NCBI RefSeq assembly: GCF_025567285.1
Contig: NZ_JAOQJT010000008.1
Coordinates: forward strand, 62,001 to 126,000
Length of the DNA: 64,000 bases
From: Coprococcus aceti
GTDB taxonomy: Bacteria; Bacillota; Clostridia; Lachnospirales; Lachnospiraceae
Reading direction: 5' to 3'
Every line of letters begins with the position of its first letter. Positions within the stretch are counted from its first letter, which is position 1. Of the stretch, positions 52,734 through 60,788 are shown piece after piece. The translations under genes were made by a program, and so were the position numbers. Below the pieces are notes generated by a model, which was not told where the DNA came from, ran no database searches, and was given only the letters and a program-made list of their open reading frames with translations.

Positions 52734-55226
52734 GTGAAAATGCAATACGATTGGATAGATTTTTATACAGAGTTTGCTACTAAGCTTCTTCCTTTCAAAA
52801 CTGATAGAAAGGCTCTTATTCAGAAAATATATGCGGTGTATAACACTGTTGGAATTAGTGCTCCGAAACTTGAAAGTGGTGATGAGATTATTGATATTGA
52901 TCCGTTCACCATCTTTGGCACATTCAACAAGGGAATAACAAATGCTAATAGAATTGCTATTCTTAACGGGATAGCATCAGAGTTTGGAATTGCTGCAACT
53001 GTGCCGAGCAATTTTGATGGAATTCCGGTTCTTAATAATCTAAAGGCTACGTTTTATGGATTTAAGGATGATAGAAAAGCAAATGATATTGATAACTTGT
53101 GGAGTTTGTTTGAGGTAGCTCTTGCATTGGCTGACAATGACACAGAGGATAACCGTCAGAAATTCTCCGAGGCTTATGACAAGGTACATGATCAGCTTTG
53201 CATTCGCTGGAATATTACTATGGGCCTTTATTGGATTCGTCCTTATACATTTATCAACTTGGATTCCAGAAACCGCTGGTTTATAGCAGATGTCCAGAAT
53301 ATGCCTGGCGAGTTTGTTGTCGCAGCCGAGAAGAAGCTTAAGAAAGTGCCGTTTGCTGCAGATTATCTTGAAATAAAGGATTTGTGTAAGAAAGCTCTGG
53401 ATGCAGGTGAATATGAATACAAGAACTTTCCTGATTTATCCTATACGGCCTGGGTGATCTCTGAGCAAGTCAATCAGGAAAAGGCTGCTGAAAAAGGTAA
53501 AAAGACTTCGAAAGCAGAATTTCTTAAGTGGTTTATGCCATTGCTACAGGCGTTACGCGATTTAGGAGGATCTGCGACACCGGTAGAAGCGAGAAAGAAA
53601 ATTATAGAAAACGAGCATTTGTCGGATGAGATAGTAAGCGAAACCAGAGGGAAAACGAAGGTTAACAAATTTGAAAATGAAGTTGCTTTCGCCAGAAACT
53701 ATCTCGTTGGAGCAGGATATATTGATAAAAGCGTAAGAGGTGTGTGGACACTTACTGAAGCAGGCAAATCAGTGGAATTAACAGCGGAGATGGCATCTGA
53801 TATTTTCAAAAAAGGTGTCTCTGATGCAAAGAGTAAGAAAACGAATGATAGCGATGCTCTTGCAGATAGTGATGTCGATACAGTTCATTACTGGATTTAT
53901 GCTCCAGGACAAAACGCTGATAAATGGGAAGAGTGTTATAAGAACGGTTATATGCTACTGGGCTGGGGCGAGATTGGAGATCTTGGAGTATTCAGCTCTA
54001 AGGATGAAATGAAACAGCAGATGAAGAAAGAATACGGTGATAGCAGTTCCTATAAGAATTCAGCTCATGCTACTTGGCAGTTTGTACATGATATTAAGAT
54101 TGGCGACGTGGTATACGTTAAAAAAGGTAATAATGGAATTCTTGGCAAAGGAATTGTTGAGTCTGATTATGAATATGATGCAGATCGCACAGATGAATAT
54201 TCTAATGTTAGAAAAGTAAATTGGACGAACAAGGGCGATTGGACAATTAATCATCAGTCCCCTCAGAAGACTCTGACCGATATTACGCCATATAGTGACT
54301 TCGTACAAGAAATTAAGGCTTTGTTTGAGGAAGACGATATTGCAGATGATGAGCAGGAAATTGCCTATCCGGAGTACACAGCAGAAAATTTCCTGGATGA
54401 TGTGTACATGTCTGAAGATAATTATACCAGATTAGTTGGCTTGCTTAGAAATAAGAAAAATATTATCTTGCAGGGTGCACCAGGTGTAGGAAAAACATAT
54501 GCTGCTAAGCGCTTGGCCTATTCTATGATGGGTGTAAAAGATGTAGAGCGTGTCATGATGGTACAGTTCCATCAGAGTTATTCCTATGAAGATTTTATTA
54601 TGGGCTTTCGTCCATCTGCTACAGGATTTGAACTGAAGAAGGGGGCATTCTACAATTTCTGCAAGAAGGCCGAGGTAGATAGTGATAATGAGTATTTCTT
54701 TATCATAGATGAAATCAATCGCGGCAATCTGAGTAAGATCTTTGGCGAGCTGTTTATGCTGATTGAAAATGATAAGAGAGGAAATGCGCTACAGCTTCTG
54801 TATTCGGATGAAAAGTTTGCGGTGCCGAAGAATGTCTATATTATTGGCATGATGAATACTGCGGACAGAAGCCTGGCTATGCTGGATTATGCACTTCGTA
54901 GAAGGTTTGCTTTCTTTGATATCAAGCCGGGGTTTGAGACTCCGGGGTTCCGTGAGTACCGCATGGCATTAGATAATGAGAAGTTCAACAAACTGATCAG
55001 TTGCGTCGAAAGCTTGAATAGAGAGATTTCCGTCGATGAATCTCTGGGCGAAGGGTTCTGTATTGGTCACAGCTACTTCTGTAATTTACAGCCTGATACA
55101 ATTGATGATAGTTGGCTTTATGGTGTTGTGGAATATGAGTTGATACCTTTATTGAAAGAATACTGGTTTGATGAACCTATGAAGGTGAAAGATTGGAGCG
55201 AAAATCTAAGGAGTACGATTAAGTGA
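52734..55226 (+). CDS. mcrB: McrB-type GTPase with Mrr-like winged helix and EVE-like reader
   Basis: 830 residues. Residues about 255-365 resemble the winged helix of Mrr N-termini (FMPLLQALRDLGGSATPVEA, YLVGAGYIDKSVRGVWTLTE). Residues about 385-530 look like an EVE/PUA-type modified-base reader (HYWIYAPGQNADKW, GDVVYVKKGNNGILGKGIV). The AAA motor has Walker A QGAPGVGKT near 580-588, Walker B FFIIDEINRGN and the McrB signature MNTADRS. Together with McrC it should cut DNA with modified cytosine. GTG 52734 or ATG 52740 may start it; 26 bases behind hsdR. Confidence 0.9.
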   Translation: MKMQYDWIDFYTEFATKLLPFKTDRKALIQKIYAVYNTVGISAPKLESGDEIIDIDPFTIFGTFNKGITNANRIAILNGIASEFGIAATVPSNFDGIPVLNNLKATFYGFKDDRKANDIDNLWSLFEVALALADNDTEDNRQKFSEAYDKVHDQLCIRWNITMGLYWIRPYTFINLDSRNRWFIADVQNMPGEFVVAAEKKLKKVPFAADYLEIKDLCKKALDAGEYEYKNFPDLSYTAWVISEQVNQEKAAEKGKKTSKAEFLKWFMPLLQALRDLGGSATPVEARKKIIENEHLSDEIVSETRGKTKVNKFENEVAFARNYLVGAGYIDKSVRGVWTLTEAGKSVELTAEMASDIFKKGVSDAKSKKTNDSDALADSDVDTVHYWIYAPGQNADKWEECYKNGYMLLGWGEIGDLGVFSSKDEMKQQMKKEYGDSSSYKNSAHATWQFVHDIKIGDVVYVKKGNNGILGKGIVESDYEYDADRTDEYSNVRKVNWTNKGDWTINHQSPQKTLTDITPYSDFVQEIKALFEEDDIADDEQEIAYPEYTAENFLDDVYMSEDNYTRLVGLLRNKKNIILQGAPGVGKTYAAKRLAYSMMGVKDVERVMMVQFHQSYSYEDFIMGFRPSATGFELKKGAFYNFCKKAEVDSDNEYFFIIDEINRGNLSKIFGELFMLIENDKRGNALQLLYSDEKFAVPKNVYIIGMMNTADRSLAMLDYALRRRFAFFDIKPGFETPGFREYRMALDNEKFNKLISCVESLNREISVDESLGEGFCIGHSYFCNLQPDTIDDSWLYGVVEYELIPLLKEYWFDEPMKVKDWSENLRSTIK

Positions 55227-56260
55227 TACCGATTCAAAACATCTATTATATGCTGTCCTATGCATTTCAGGTATTGAATGAGCAAGGCTATAAGAATATA
55301 GCCACAGAACAATTTAATAATACTGGCGAGCTGATGGCGGCTATCTTAGAAAAAGGTATCGCGATTCAGCTAAAGAGAGGACTTGGTAAAGAATATATTC
55401 TGCAGACGGAGGCGCTCTCTTCTCTGAGAGGAAAGATTGATATTGCAGAGTCCATCAAGACACAGTCGATGTTACGGAAACAGCTAATCTGTACATATGA
55501 TGAGTTTTCGGTTAACAGCATCATGAATCGGATCATCAAATCTACAGTTGAACTTCTCCTTCGTTCGAATATATCGAAACAGCGTAAGAAAAATCTTAGA
55601 AAGTTAATGGTGTATTTCAGCGAGGTGGATTTTATTGATTTGTATACGGTAAATTGGAATGTTCAGTACAATCGAAATAACCAGACTTATCGTATGCTAA
55701 TTTCGATATGCTACCTGGTAGTAAAGGGTCTATTGCAAACACAATCGAATGGGCATACCAAGTTGATGGACTTTCTAGACGAGCAGCGAATGTGTCGATT
55801 GTATGAGAAGTTTATCCTGGAATATTATAGGAAAGAGTTTAAAAATCAGTTTACCGCAAATGCATCACAGATTCCTTGGCAGCTGGACAATGAAGAAAAC
55901 TCTATGTTGCCTGTGATGCAAAGTGACATCATGCTCCAAAGTGGTGAGAAAGTTCTTATTATTGACGCAAAGTATTATGAGCACAGCACACAGGTGCAGT
56001 TTGACAAGCATACACTTCATTCAGGCAATCTTTATCAGATTTTTACTTATGTGAAAAACAAGGAATATGAACTGAGAGAGAAGGACCATACGGTTTCGGG
56101 AATGCTTTTGTATGCCAAGACTGATGAAGAGATATATCCGAATAATGTGTATCAGATGAGTGGAAACCAGATTACTGTCAGGACTCTGGATTTGAATTTA
56201 CCATTTGATGAAATAGCAGGACAGCTAAATACAATAGCAAAAACGCATTTCGATTTATAA
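55223..56260 (+). CDS. mcrC: McrC-family endonuclease subunit
   Basis: 345 residues. The N-terminus IPIQNIYYMLSYAF is typical of McrC; the C-terminal PD-(D/E)xK site is QSDIMLQSGEKVLIIDAKYY (Asp, then Asp-Ala-Lys), preceded by the helix with CRLYEKFILEYY. McrC stimulates McrB and cleaves DNA. GTG 55223 overlaps the mcrB stop, a translational coupling. Confidence 0.92.
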   Translation: MIPIQNIYYMLSYAFQVLNEQGYKNIATEQFNNTGELMAAILEKGIAIQLKRGLGKEYILQTEALSSLRGKIDIAESIKTQSMLRKQLICTYDEFSVNSIMNRIIKSTVELLLRSNISKQRKKNLRKLMVYFSEVDFIDLYTVNWNVQYNRNNQTYRMLISICYLVVKGLLQTQSNGHTKLMDFLDEQRMCRLYEKFILEYYRKEFKNQFTANASQIPWQLDNEENSMLPVMQSDIMLQSGEKVLIIDAKYYEHSTQVQFDKHTLHSGNLYQIFTYVKNKEYELREKDHTVSGMLLYAKTDEEIYPNNVYQMSGNQITVRTLDLNLPFDEIAGQLNTIAKTHFDL

Positions 56261-56274
56261 AGGAGGCCTCCTAT

Positions 56275-57309
56275 TTGAAAAAGAAAAAAGACGAAATTAC
56301 CATCCGTTCCAGCGCGGCAGAATACTTGACCTATGTTGCCTCAGTTGGCGATCAGCAGGACAGTATTGAGATGCGCTATGAGGATGAGAATATATGGCTG
56401 ACACAGAAGATGATGGCAACATTGTACGATGTCGGCACTAACACTATAAATTATCATATTAAGAAAATCTTTGAGGACAGTGAGTTACAAGAGGATTCAG
56501 TTATTCGAAAATTTCGAATAACTGCCGCTGACGGAAAAAGCTACAGCACAAATCATTATTCCTTAGAGATGATCATTGCAGTAGGATTTAAGGTAAATTC
56601 TGAGCGTGCGGTGCAGTTCCGTAAATGGGTCAATCAAATTGCAAAGGACTATACCATCAAAGGCTGGGTTATGGATGACGAGCGTCTCAAACGCGGAACA
56701 TATCTGACAGAAAAGTATTTTGATGAGCAGTTAGAACGAATTCGTGAAATTCGAGCAAGCGAAAGAAAGTTTTATCAGAAAATAACTGACCTGTATGCCA
56801 CAGCCATTGATTACGATAAGAATTCTGCAACTACCAGGAGATTTTACGCAACAGTTCAGAATAAAATGCATTACGCAGTTCATGGTCATACGGCAGCTGA
56901 ACTGATTGTAGAAAGAGCTGACCATACAAGAGAGCATATGGGATTAACTACTTGGGCAGATGCTCCTGATGGAAAGATTAAGAAAAGTGATGTCACGATT
57001 GCGAAGAATTATCTGAGTCAGGATGAAATGAAGCAGCTGAATCGTATGGTTACGGCATACCTGGATTTTGCGGAAAACATGACATTACGGCACATTCCGC
57101 TTACGATGCAGGATTGGGAAAAAAGGCTCAATAGCTTCATTGAAATGTTTGATTACGGTATTTTACAGGATGCAGGCAAGGTGACAGCGGAAATTGCAAA
57201 GCTTCATGCTGAGACAGAATTTGAAAAATACCGCGTGATCCAAGACAGATTATTCATGTCCGACTTTGATAGGTATATGCTGGAGTTGGAAGAAAGCGCA
57301 AAGAAATAG
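56275..57309 (+). CDS. RhuM family protein
   Basis: 344 residues. N-terminal block with ENIWLTQKMMATLYDVGTNT and INYHIKKIFEDSELQEDSV, then a KilA/Bro-like HYSLEMIIAVGFKVNSERAVQFRKW segment, and a C-terminal helical part with YATAIDYDKNSATTRRFYATVQNKMHYAVHGHTAAEL; this is the RhuM family first named in Salmonella SPI-3 and often seen beside type I restriction genes. Molecular function unknown. TTG 56275 is 8 bases behind AAAGGAGG and 14 after mcrC, so it belongs to the operon. Confidence 0.88.
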   Translation: MKKKKDEITIRSSAAEYLTYVASVGDQQDSIEMRYEDENIWLTQKMMATLYDVGTNTINYHIKKIFEDSELQEDSVIRKFRITAADGKSYSTNHYSLEMIIAVGFKVNSERAVQFRKWVNQIAKDYTIKGWVMDDERLKRGTYLTEKYFDEQLERIREIRASERKFYQKITDLYATAIDYDKNSATTRRFYATVQNKMHYAVHGHTAAELIVERADHTREHMGLTTWADAPDGKIKKSDVTIAKNYLSQDEMKQLNRMVTAYLDFAENMTLRHIPLTMQDWEKRLNSFIEMFDYGILQDAGKVTAEIAKLHAETEFEKYRVIQDRLFMSDFDRYMLELEESAKK

Positions 57310-57818
57310 GGACAATATTTCAGGTCGAGACGGTGAAATCCGGCAACTCAACCTTGTCGAGTGTATGGGCTCATCTGAGATAATCACCGGCATGTTATGA
57401 GGATATAAGTCGACCTTCACTGTCTCAACTGTCGAGACAGTGGCAGGGAGCAGCAGTGTAAAATTGCCTTGCATTATATAGGTAGCAAAGGCTTTATACA
57501 GACTTGTTCCCATAGACTTCGATGGTTAAGACCTTGATATGGATGTCAATTTTTCTACAGATTGCATCTGTTTGTAGCTGTGAATGTGTGGTTTCAGAAG
57601 GTATGGACATGTTTCCGTTTTGACAGGATATGTTTCCGCGAACGGGCACAAAGCTTGACATCAATCAGAAGGTATCGTGCCATGTTGAGATGGTATGCTT
57701 GATAAGCAAGAAACCTTGAGTTTATGCGGTATTTAGGTGGCTCTGATGGATAATGTGTCCGCAAATAGTTGTACCCATTGTTGTGAAATGAGTTCGTAGT
57801 TGGAGAAAGTAGAATTAT
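57310..57818. other. Gene-free region with relic signatures
   Basis: About 500 bases after the defence operon without a supported gene. It has a short stem ACTGTCTC/GAGACAGT (57419-57441), a minus-strand open frame of 87 codons (57250-57513) without ribosome site, and a tandem ATGTTTCCG motif at 57609 and 57630 that resembles ends of IS21-type insertion sequences. Probably decayed mobile DNA. Confidence 0.45.
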
Positions 57819-58736
57819 ATGAGAAAAAAAGACGGATTTCAATTTATTATGACTAGGAAATCATTGGTTGTGTATATTGTTTTTACGGTTCTTCTGGGAC
57901 TATTTTTGTTTTTTGTCATAGGAGATATGGTTGGAAAATGTGCGGCATGCATTGTTTGTCCGATGCTCATTGCATATTTGCTCTATGCGTATTGCAAGGA
58001 AAGTAAAGCAGATACGAAAGCTCGTGAGATGAAAGCACAATATATGAATGGCAATTATTTTGAAAGCCCTGAGTGGCATGAGAAATATGTAGCCTATCTC
58101 AATGAGCACACATTTGAGAAAACTAAATATCAAAGCATGAAACTGGATTTATTAAAAAGATTTCAAAGACGGGAATATCTTGTCAAAATGATATTGCCAT
58201 TGTTCCTGATGTTTTGTACCTTGTGTCTTATTCCTTTAGGGCGTTATTATATGGCTATCATAGGATTTTGCCTATTCGGATTCTTTTTTTTGCTAGAGTT
58301 TTCACTGTATATAGGAATGCCGGTACGGAAGTGGTTGAAGGGCGATATTGATTATGAGGAGCTTGAAGCGTCATATTTAAAAAGTAAGATGCTTTTCTAT
58401 AAAACAAATGCATTAGCATTTGGAACTACACATTTACATGGATTCACAGAGAAAAAAATATATGCAATAGATTATCGGTTGGTGGAAGGAATATCAAGAA
58501 AAATAGTACGCCTTAAGAAGTATGAGGATGGAATTTATAATACTGAGGAGTATCAGCATTTTGCAGTTATTCATGTCAGATTGCCAAAAAGCGGAGATAT
58601 TTATGATGTTGAGATCGAACTAAATGAGTTTCAGGTTCAAATGGCAATCGATAAGTTATCCGTCTATAAAATTGGTGAAGATTTGATGGAAAATCTTTCT
58701 GTAAATGAGCATAAAGAAAATGAGGCTGTAATATAG
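57819..58736 (+). CDS. Unknown membrane protein
   Basis: 305 residues, not recognised. Two hydrophobic helices at the N-terminus (about 14-54), a charged segment, two more helices (about 122-166), then a soluble C-terminal domain of 140 residues (ALAFGTTHLHGFTEKKIYAIDYRLVEG, FAVIHVRLPKSGDIYDVEIEL). The layout resembles clostridial YcxB-like/PH-like membrane proteins but the match is not firm. The ATG is preceded only by a weak GGAGAAAG. Codon use matches the AT-rich island. Confidence 0.7.
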   Translation: MRKKDGFQFIMTRKSLVVYIVFTVLLGLFLFFVIGDMVGKCAACIVCPMLIAYLLYAYCKESKADTKAREMKAQYMNGNYFESPEWHEKYVAYLNEHTFEKTKYQSMKLDLLKRFQRREYLVKMILPLFLMFCTLCLIPLGRYYMAIIGFCLFGFFFLLEFSLYIGMPVRKWLKGDIDYEELEASYLKSKMLFYKTNALAFGTTHLHGFTEKKIYAIDYRLVEGISRKIVRLKKYEDGIYNTEEYQHFAVIHVRLPKSGDIYDVEIELNEFQVQMAIDKLSVYKIGEDLMENLSVNEHKENEAVI

Positions 58737-58746
58737 ACAATAATAA

Positions 58747-59368
58747 AATGAGCAATTTTTTGATTCCTTTTTCAGGGTGAATAGTAAAATTGCTAAAGAT
58801 ATTAAGAAACCTTTTAAACTGGAAGAAATTACGAGAATTGATGATACGCCAGTTCATAAGGTTGTTCGAGAATCCTGGAAGTATCCGAACAGGCAAGAAA
58901 CAGATGCTCCGTGGTGGCATCTCAGATCCTAGAAATAAGACATTGATGAAGATGTTTAATATGATTGGCATTGGAGAAAGAACTGGTAGTGGTATCCTGG
59001 ATATTTACCAGGTATGGGGAAATGAAGGTTGGGCTGTTCCTGTTGTTGAGGAAAGCTACAATCCAGATAGAACCCGTTTAACGCTTGAATTTGCGAAGAA
59101 ACAAGCGGGTAAACCAAACGATAAAAAACAAACGACAAAAACGGAAATCCATAGAGAAAAAATACGAAATTTTTTAACTGAAAATGAATTGGCAAGTGCC
59201 AGAGCTATTTCGATGGTAATTGGACTGAGTGCAGAAAGAACCCGTGTAATATTAGCAAAGATGGAAGATGCTGAATCAGTTGGCGGAAATCGAAACAGAA
59301 AGTATAAATTGAGAACAGAAAAGCAGTTTGATAAGGAGCCCCCATGGACAGAAAAAAAGAAGCCCTAA
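58747..59368 (+). pseudogene. Remnant of an AlbA_2/HATPase_c_4-type ATP-binding protein
   Basis: Two pieces of one family. Piece 1 (58747 to about 58870) reads FFRVNSKIAKDIKKPF, then LEEITRIDDTPVHKVVRE. Piece 2, in the next frame, reads FENPGSIRTGKKQMLRGG, SDPRNKTLMKMFNMIGIGERTGSGI, and a C-terminal winged helix ending in a Lys-rich tail (to 59368). The 30-40 residues normally between VVRE and NPGS (the ATP-binding helix) are gone and the frame changes at the join. The 5' half of the gene is absent. In intact relatives these proteins are found in defence islands and regulators. Confidence 0.75.
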
Positions 59369-59472
59369 ACTACCTGAAACAATACCCCAAAATGGATGAA
59401 TACCTACATGGCTGCGGTTCCAATAAGCACAAGGTGTCAGGTGCAGATGAACGAGAGATGAACAGAACTTGA
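59344..59472 (+). CDS. Possible 42-codon truncated gene
   Basis: ATG 59344 follows AAGGAG by 6 bases and overlaps the end of the relic above. It encodes MDRKKEALNYLKQYPKMDEY and on. After residue 24 the sequence enters the hairpin at 59433, so the original C-terminus is probably lost. Function unknown. Confidence 0.4.
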   Translation: MDRKKEALNYLKQYPKMDEYLHGCGSNKHKVSGADEREMNRT

Positions 59473-59500
59473 ATAAGTATGTTCATGTGCACCTGACACC
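59433..59500. repeat. Long inverted repeat next to the rlmD duplication
   Basis: GGTGTCAGGTGCA (59433-59445) and TGCACCTGACACC (59488-59500) pair perfectly; pairing extends with ATGAAC/GTTCAT. GGTGTCAGG...CCTGACACC resembles REP-like hairpins associated with RAYT/IS200-type transposases. It stands 12 bases before the second rlmD segment. Confidence 0.75.
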
Positions 59501-59511
59501 GAGAAGCTTTC

Positions 59512-60038
59512 CAGATATCCCCATTGTCCTTCTATCAGGTAAATCCTGTCCAGACAAATGTCCTGTACAACAAGGCTTTGGAGTATGCGGACCTGTCCGG
59601 TGACGAGACCGTGTGGGACATGTATTGCGGAATAGGAACCATATCCTTGTTCCTCGCACAGAAGGCAAAGAAGGTATACGGAGTGGAGATCGTTCCACAG
59701 GCTATAGATGATGCAAGACACAACGCCGAGATCAACGGGATCACAAATGCCGAGTTCTTTGTCGGTAAGGCAGAGGAAGTCGTTCCCGACATATACAAGA
59801 AGGGCGGCGATGGCTCCCACGCGGACGTCGTGGTCGTAGACTCACCACGAAAGGGCTGTGATCAGGTTCTTCTGGATACTCTGGTCCATATGGCGCCGGA
59901 ACGTATCGTCTACGTGAGCTGCGACCCGGCAACCCTGGCGAGAGATGTGAAGATACTTCAGGAGAAGGGGTATGAGGCGAAGAAGGTGGCGGTCGTGGAT
60001 CAGTTTTGTCATAGTGGGCATGTTGAGACGGTTGTACT
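59512..60038 (+). repeat. rlmD 3' duplication, copy 2
   Basis: Second copy of 42536-43062, in the same orientation. It starts sharply at CAGATATCCCC with unrelated DNA before it, and diverges from copy 1 after the GAGACGGT region. Confidence 0.95.
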
Positions 60039-60369
60039 GCTTTCCCACAAAAAGCCAGACGGACATATCAACGTAAAAGTTGAGTTTGGCGAAGGTGAGG
60101 GAAAAGTTCCGCTTGATAATATCGCTAAAAGAGCCGAAGAGTACAAGCCCAAGGAACGAGTGACCTACAAAATGATAAAGGAGTACATAGAAGCTAAATA
60201 CGGCTTCAAAGTACATACCGCATATATCGCAGAGGTAAAGAGAGATTTAGGATTGCCGATGTATGATGCTCCTAATGCGGTAGAAGAATTGAAACAGCCG
60301 AGGAAGCATCCGACAGCGGAGAAAGTGGAAGCGATAAAGGATGCGTTGAAGCATTTTGAAGTGATTTAA
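59524..60369 (+). pseudogene. 5'-truncated rlmD with mobile-element-derived 3' tail
   Basis: Encodes only the SAM-binding part of RlmD (SFYQVNPVQTNVL, DMYCGIGTISLFL, VSCDPATLARD); TRAM and Fe-S regions are missing. The DPPRKG motif is DSPRKG here. After VETVVLLS the chromosomal end is replaced by about 110 residues (HKKPDGHINVKVEFGEG, YKMIKEYIEAKYGFKVHTAY, KDALKHFEVI), a tail type that ICEs inserting at rumA commonly provide. The first possible start is TTG 59524, without ribosome site. Confidence 0.85.
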
Positions 60370-60378
60370 TGAGGATAG

Positions 60379-60413
60379 GCGTATCATTAGAAATAGTGGT
60401 ACGCTTATTTTTG
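60379..60413 (+). terminator. Terminator after the rlmD remnant
   Basis: GCGTATCATT and AGTGGTACGC form a stem with two wobble pairs and an AGAAAT loop, then TTATTTTTG. Confidence 0.75.
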
Positions 60414-60483
60414 TACCTTTTTGCAGATTTGTCCTTTCCCCTGCTTTCCAATATAATGAAGCTAAAGAAGTGGAGGTGTGCTT

Positions 60484-60663
60484 ATGAGAGAGAAATTTAA
60501 TCATCTGTATTTGGATAGCCACGAAAGAAAACTTTTGATACATAGCCTTGTAGAGTTAAAAAATCAACTTATTCAGCAAGGCAGATATACGGATTGTATT
60601 GACGAGCTTATTTTTAAGGTCATAAATGCACCGACCAAGAGAATGAAAATTGAATATGTCTAA
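60484..60663 (+). CDS. Small ICE protein of unknown function
   Basis: 59 residues: MREKFNHLYLDSHERKLLIHSLVELKN (given in part), then IDELIFKVINAPTKRMKIEYV. Short helical proteins of this kind are frequent near the rum-side end of such elements, but the role is unknown. ATG 60484 lies 6 bases after GGAGGTG. Followed by a terminator. Confidence 0.75.
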   Translation: MREKFNHLYLDSHERKLLIHSLVELKNQLIQQGRYTDCIDELIFKVINAPTKRMKIEYV

Positions 60664-60674
60664 GGCAGATTACA

Positions 60675-60717
60675 AAGCCGCTTATTCTTATTGATTTTAA
60701 GAGTAGGCGGCTTTTTT
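60675..60717 (+). terminator. Terminator after the 59-residue gene
   Basis: AAGCCGC...CTTATTCTT pairs with AAGAGTAGGCGGCTT and ends in TTTTTT. Confidence 0.85.
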
Positions 60718-60739
60718 GCGTTCTCTGGTACTGTTTACA

Positions 60740-60762
60740 TAGCCACCTTGACAAAGTGGCTA
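60740..60762. promoter_or_regulatory. Inverted repeat upstream of parA
   Basis: TAGCCAC (60740-60746) and GTGGCTA (60756-60762) with a 9-base spacer, 27 bases before the parA start. May be an operator or partition site. Confidence 0.5.
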
Positions 60763-60788
60763 AATCTATGTGAAAGGAGGACGCATCT

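Larger units (their letters stand above)
43091..59511 (+). mobile_element. Genomic (defence) island bounded by the rlmD duplication
   Basis: From the end of rlmD to the second, truncated rlmD segment. The DNA is visibly AT-richer, with AAA/TTA/ATT-rich codons unlike flanking genes. It carries a type I restriction operon, McrBC, RhuM, unknown and decayed genes, and no housekeeping gene. No integrase is present, so it is either a relic or relied on the neighbouring element. Limits are inferred from the duplication. Confidence 0.6.

Noticed and set aside
57250..57513. Minus frame of 87 codons in the gene-free region
   Set aside because: It looks moderately protein-like but lacks a ribosome site and overlaps the rhuM end; too weak to call a gene.
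57609..57638. ATGTTTCCG tandem motif as an IS21 end
   Set aside because: Only two short motifs, no transposase and no matching opposite end; left as a remark, not as an insertion sequence.
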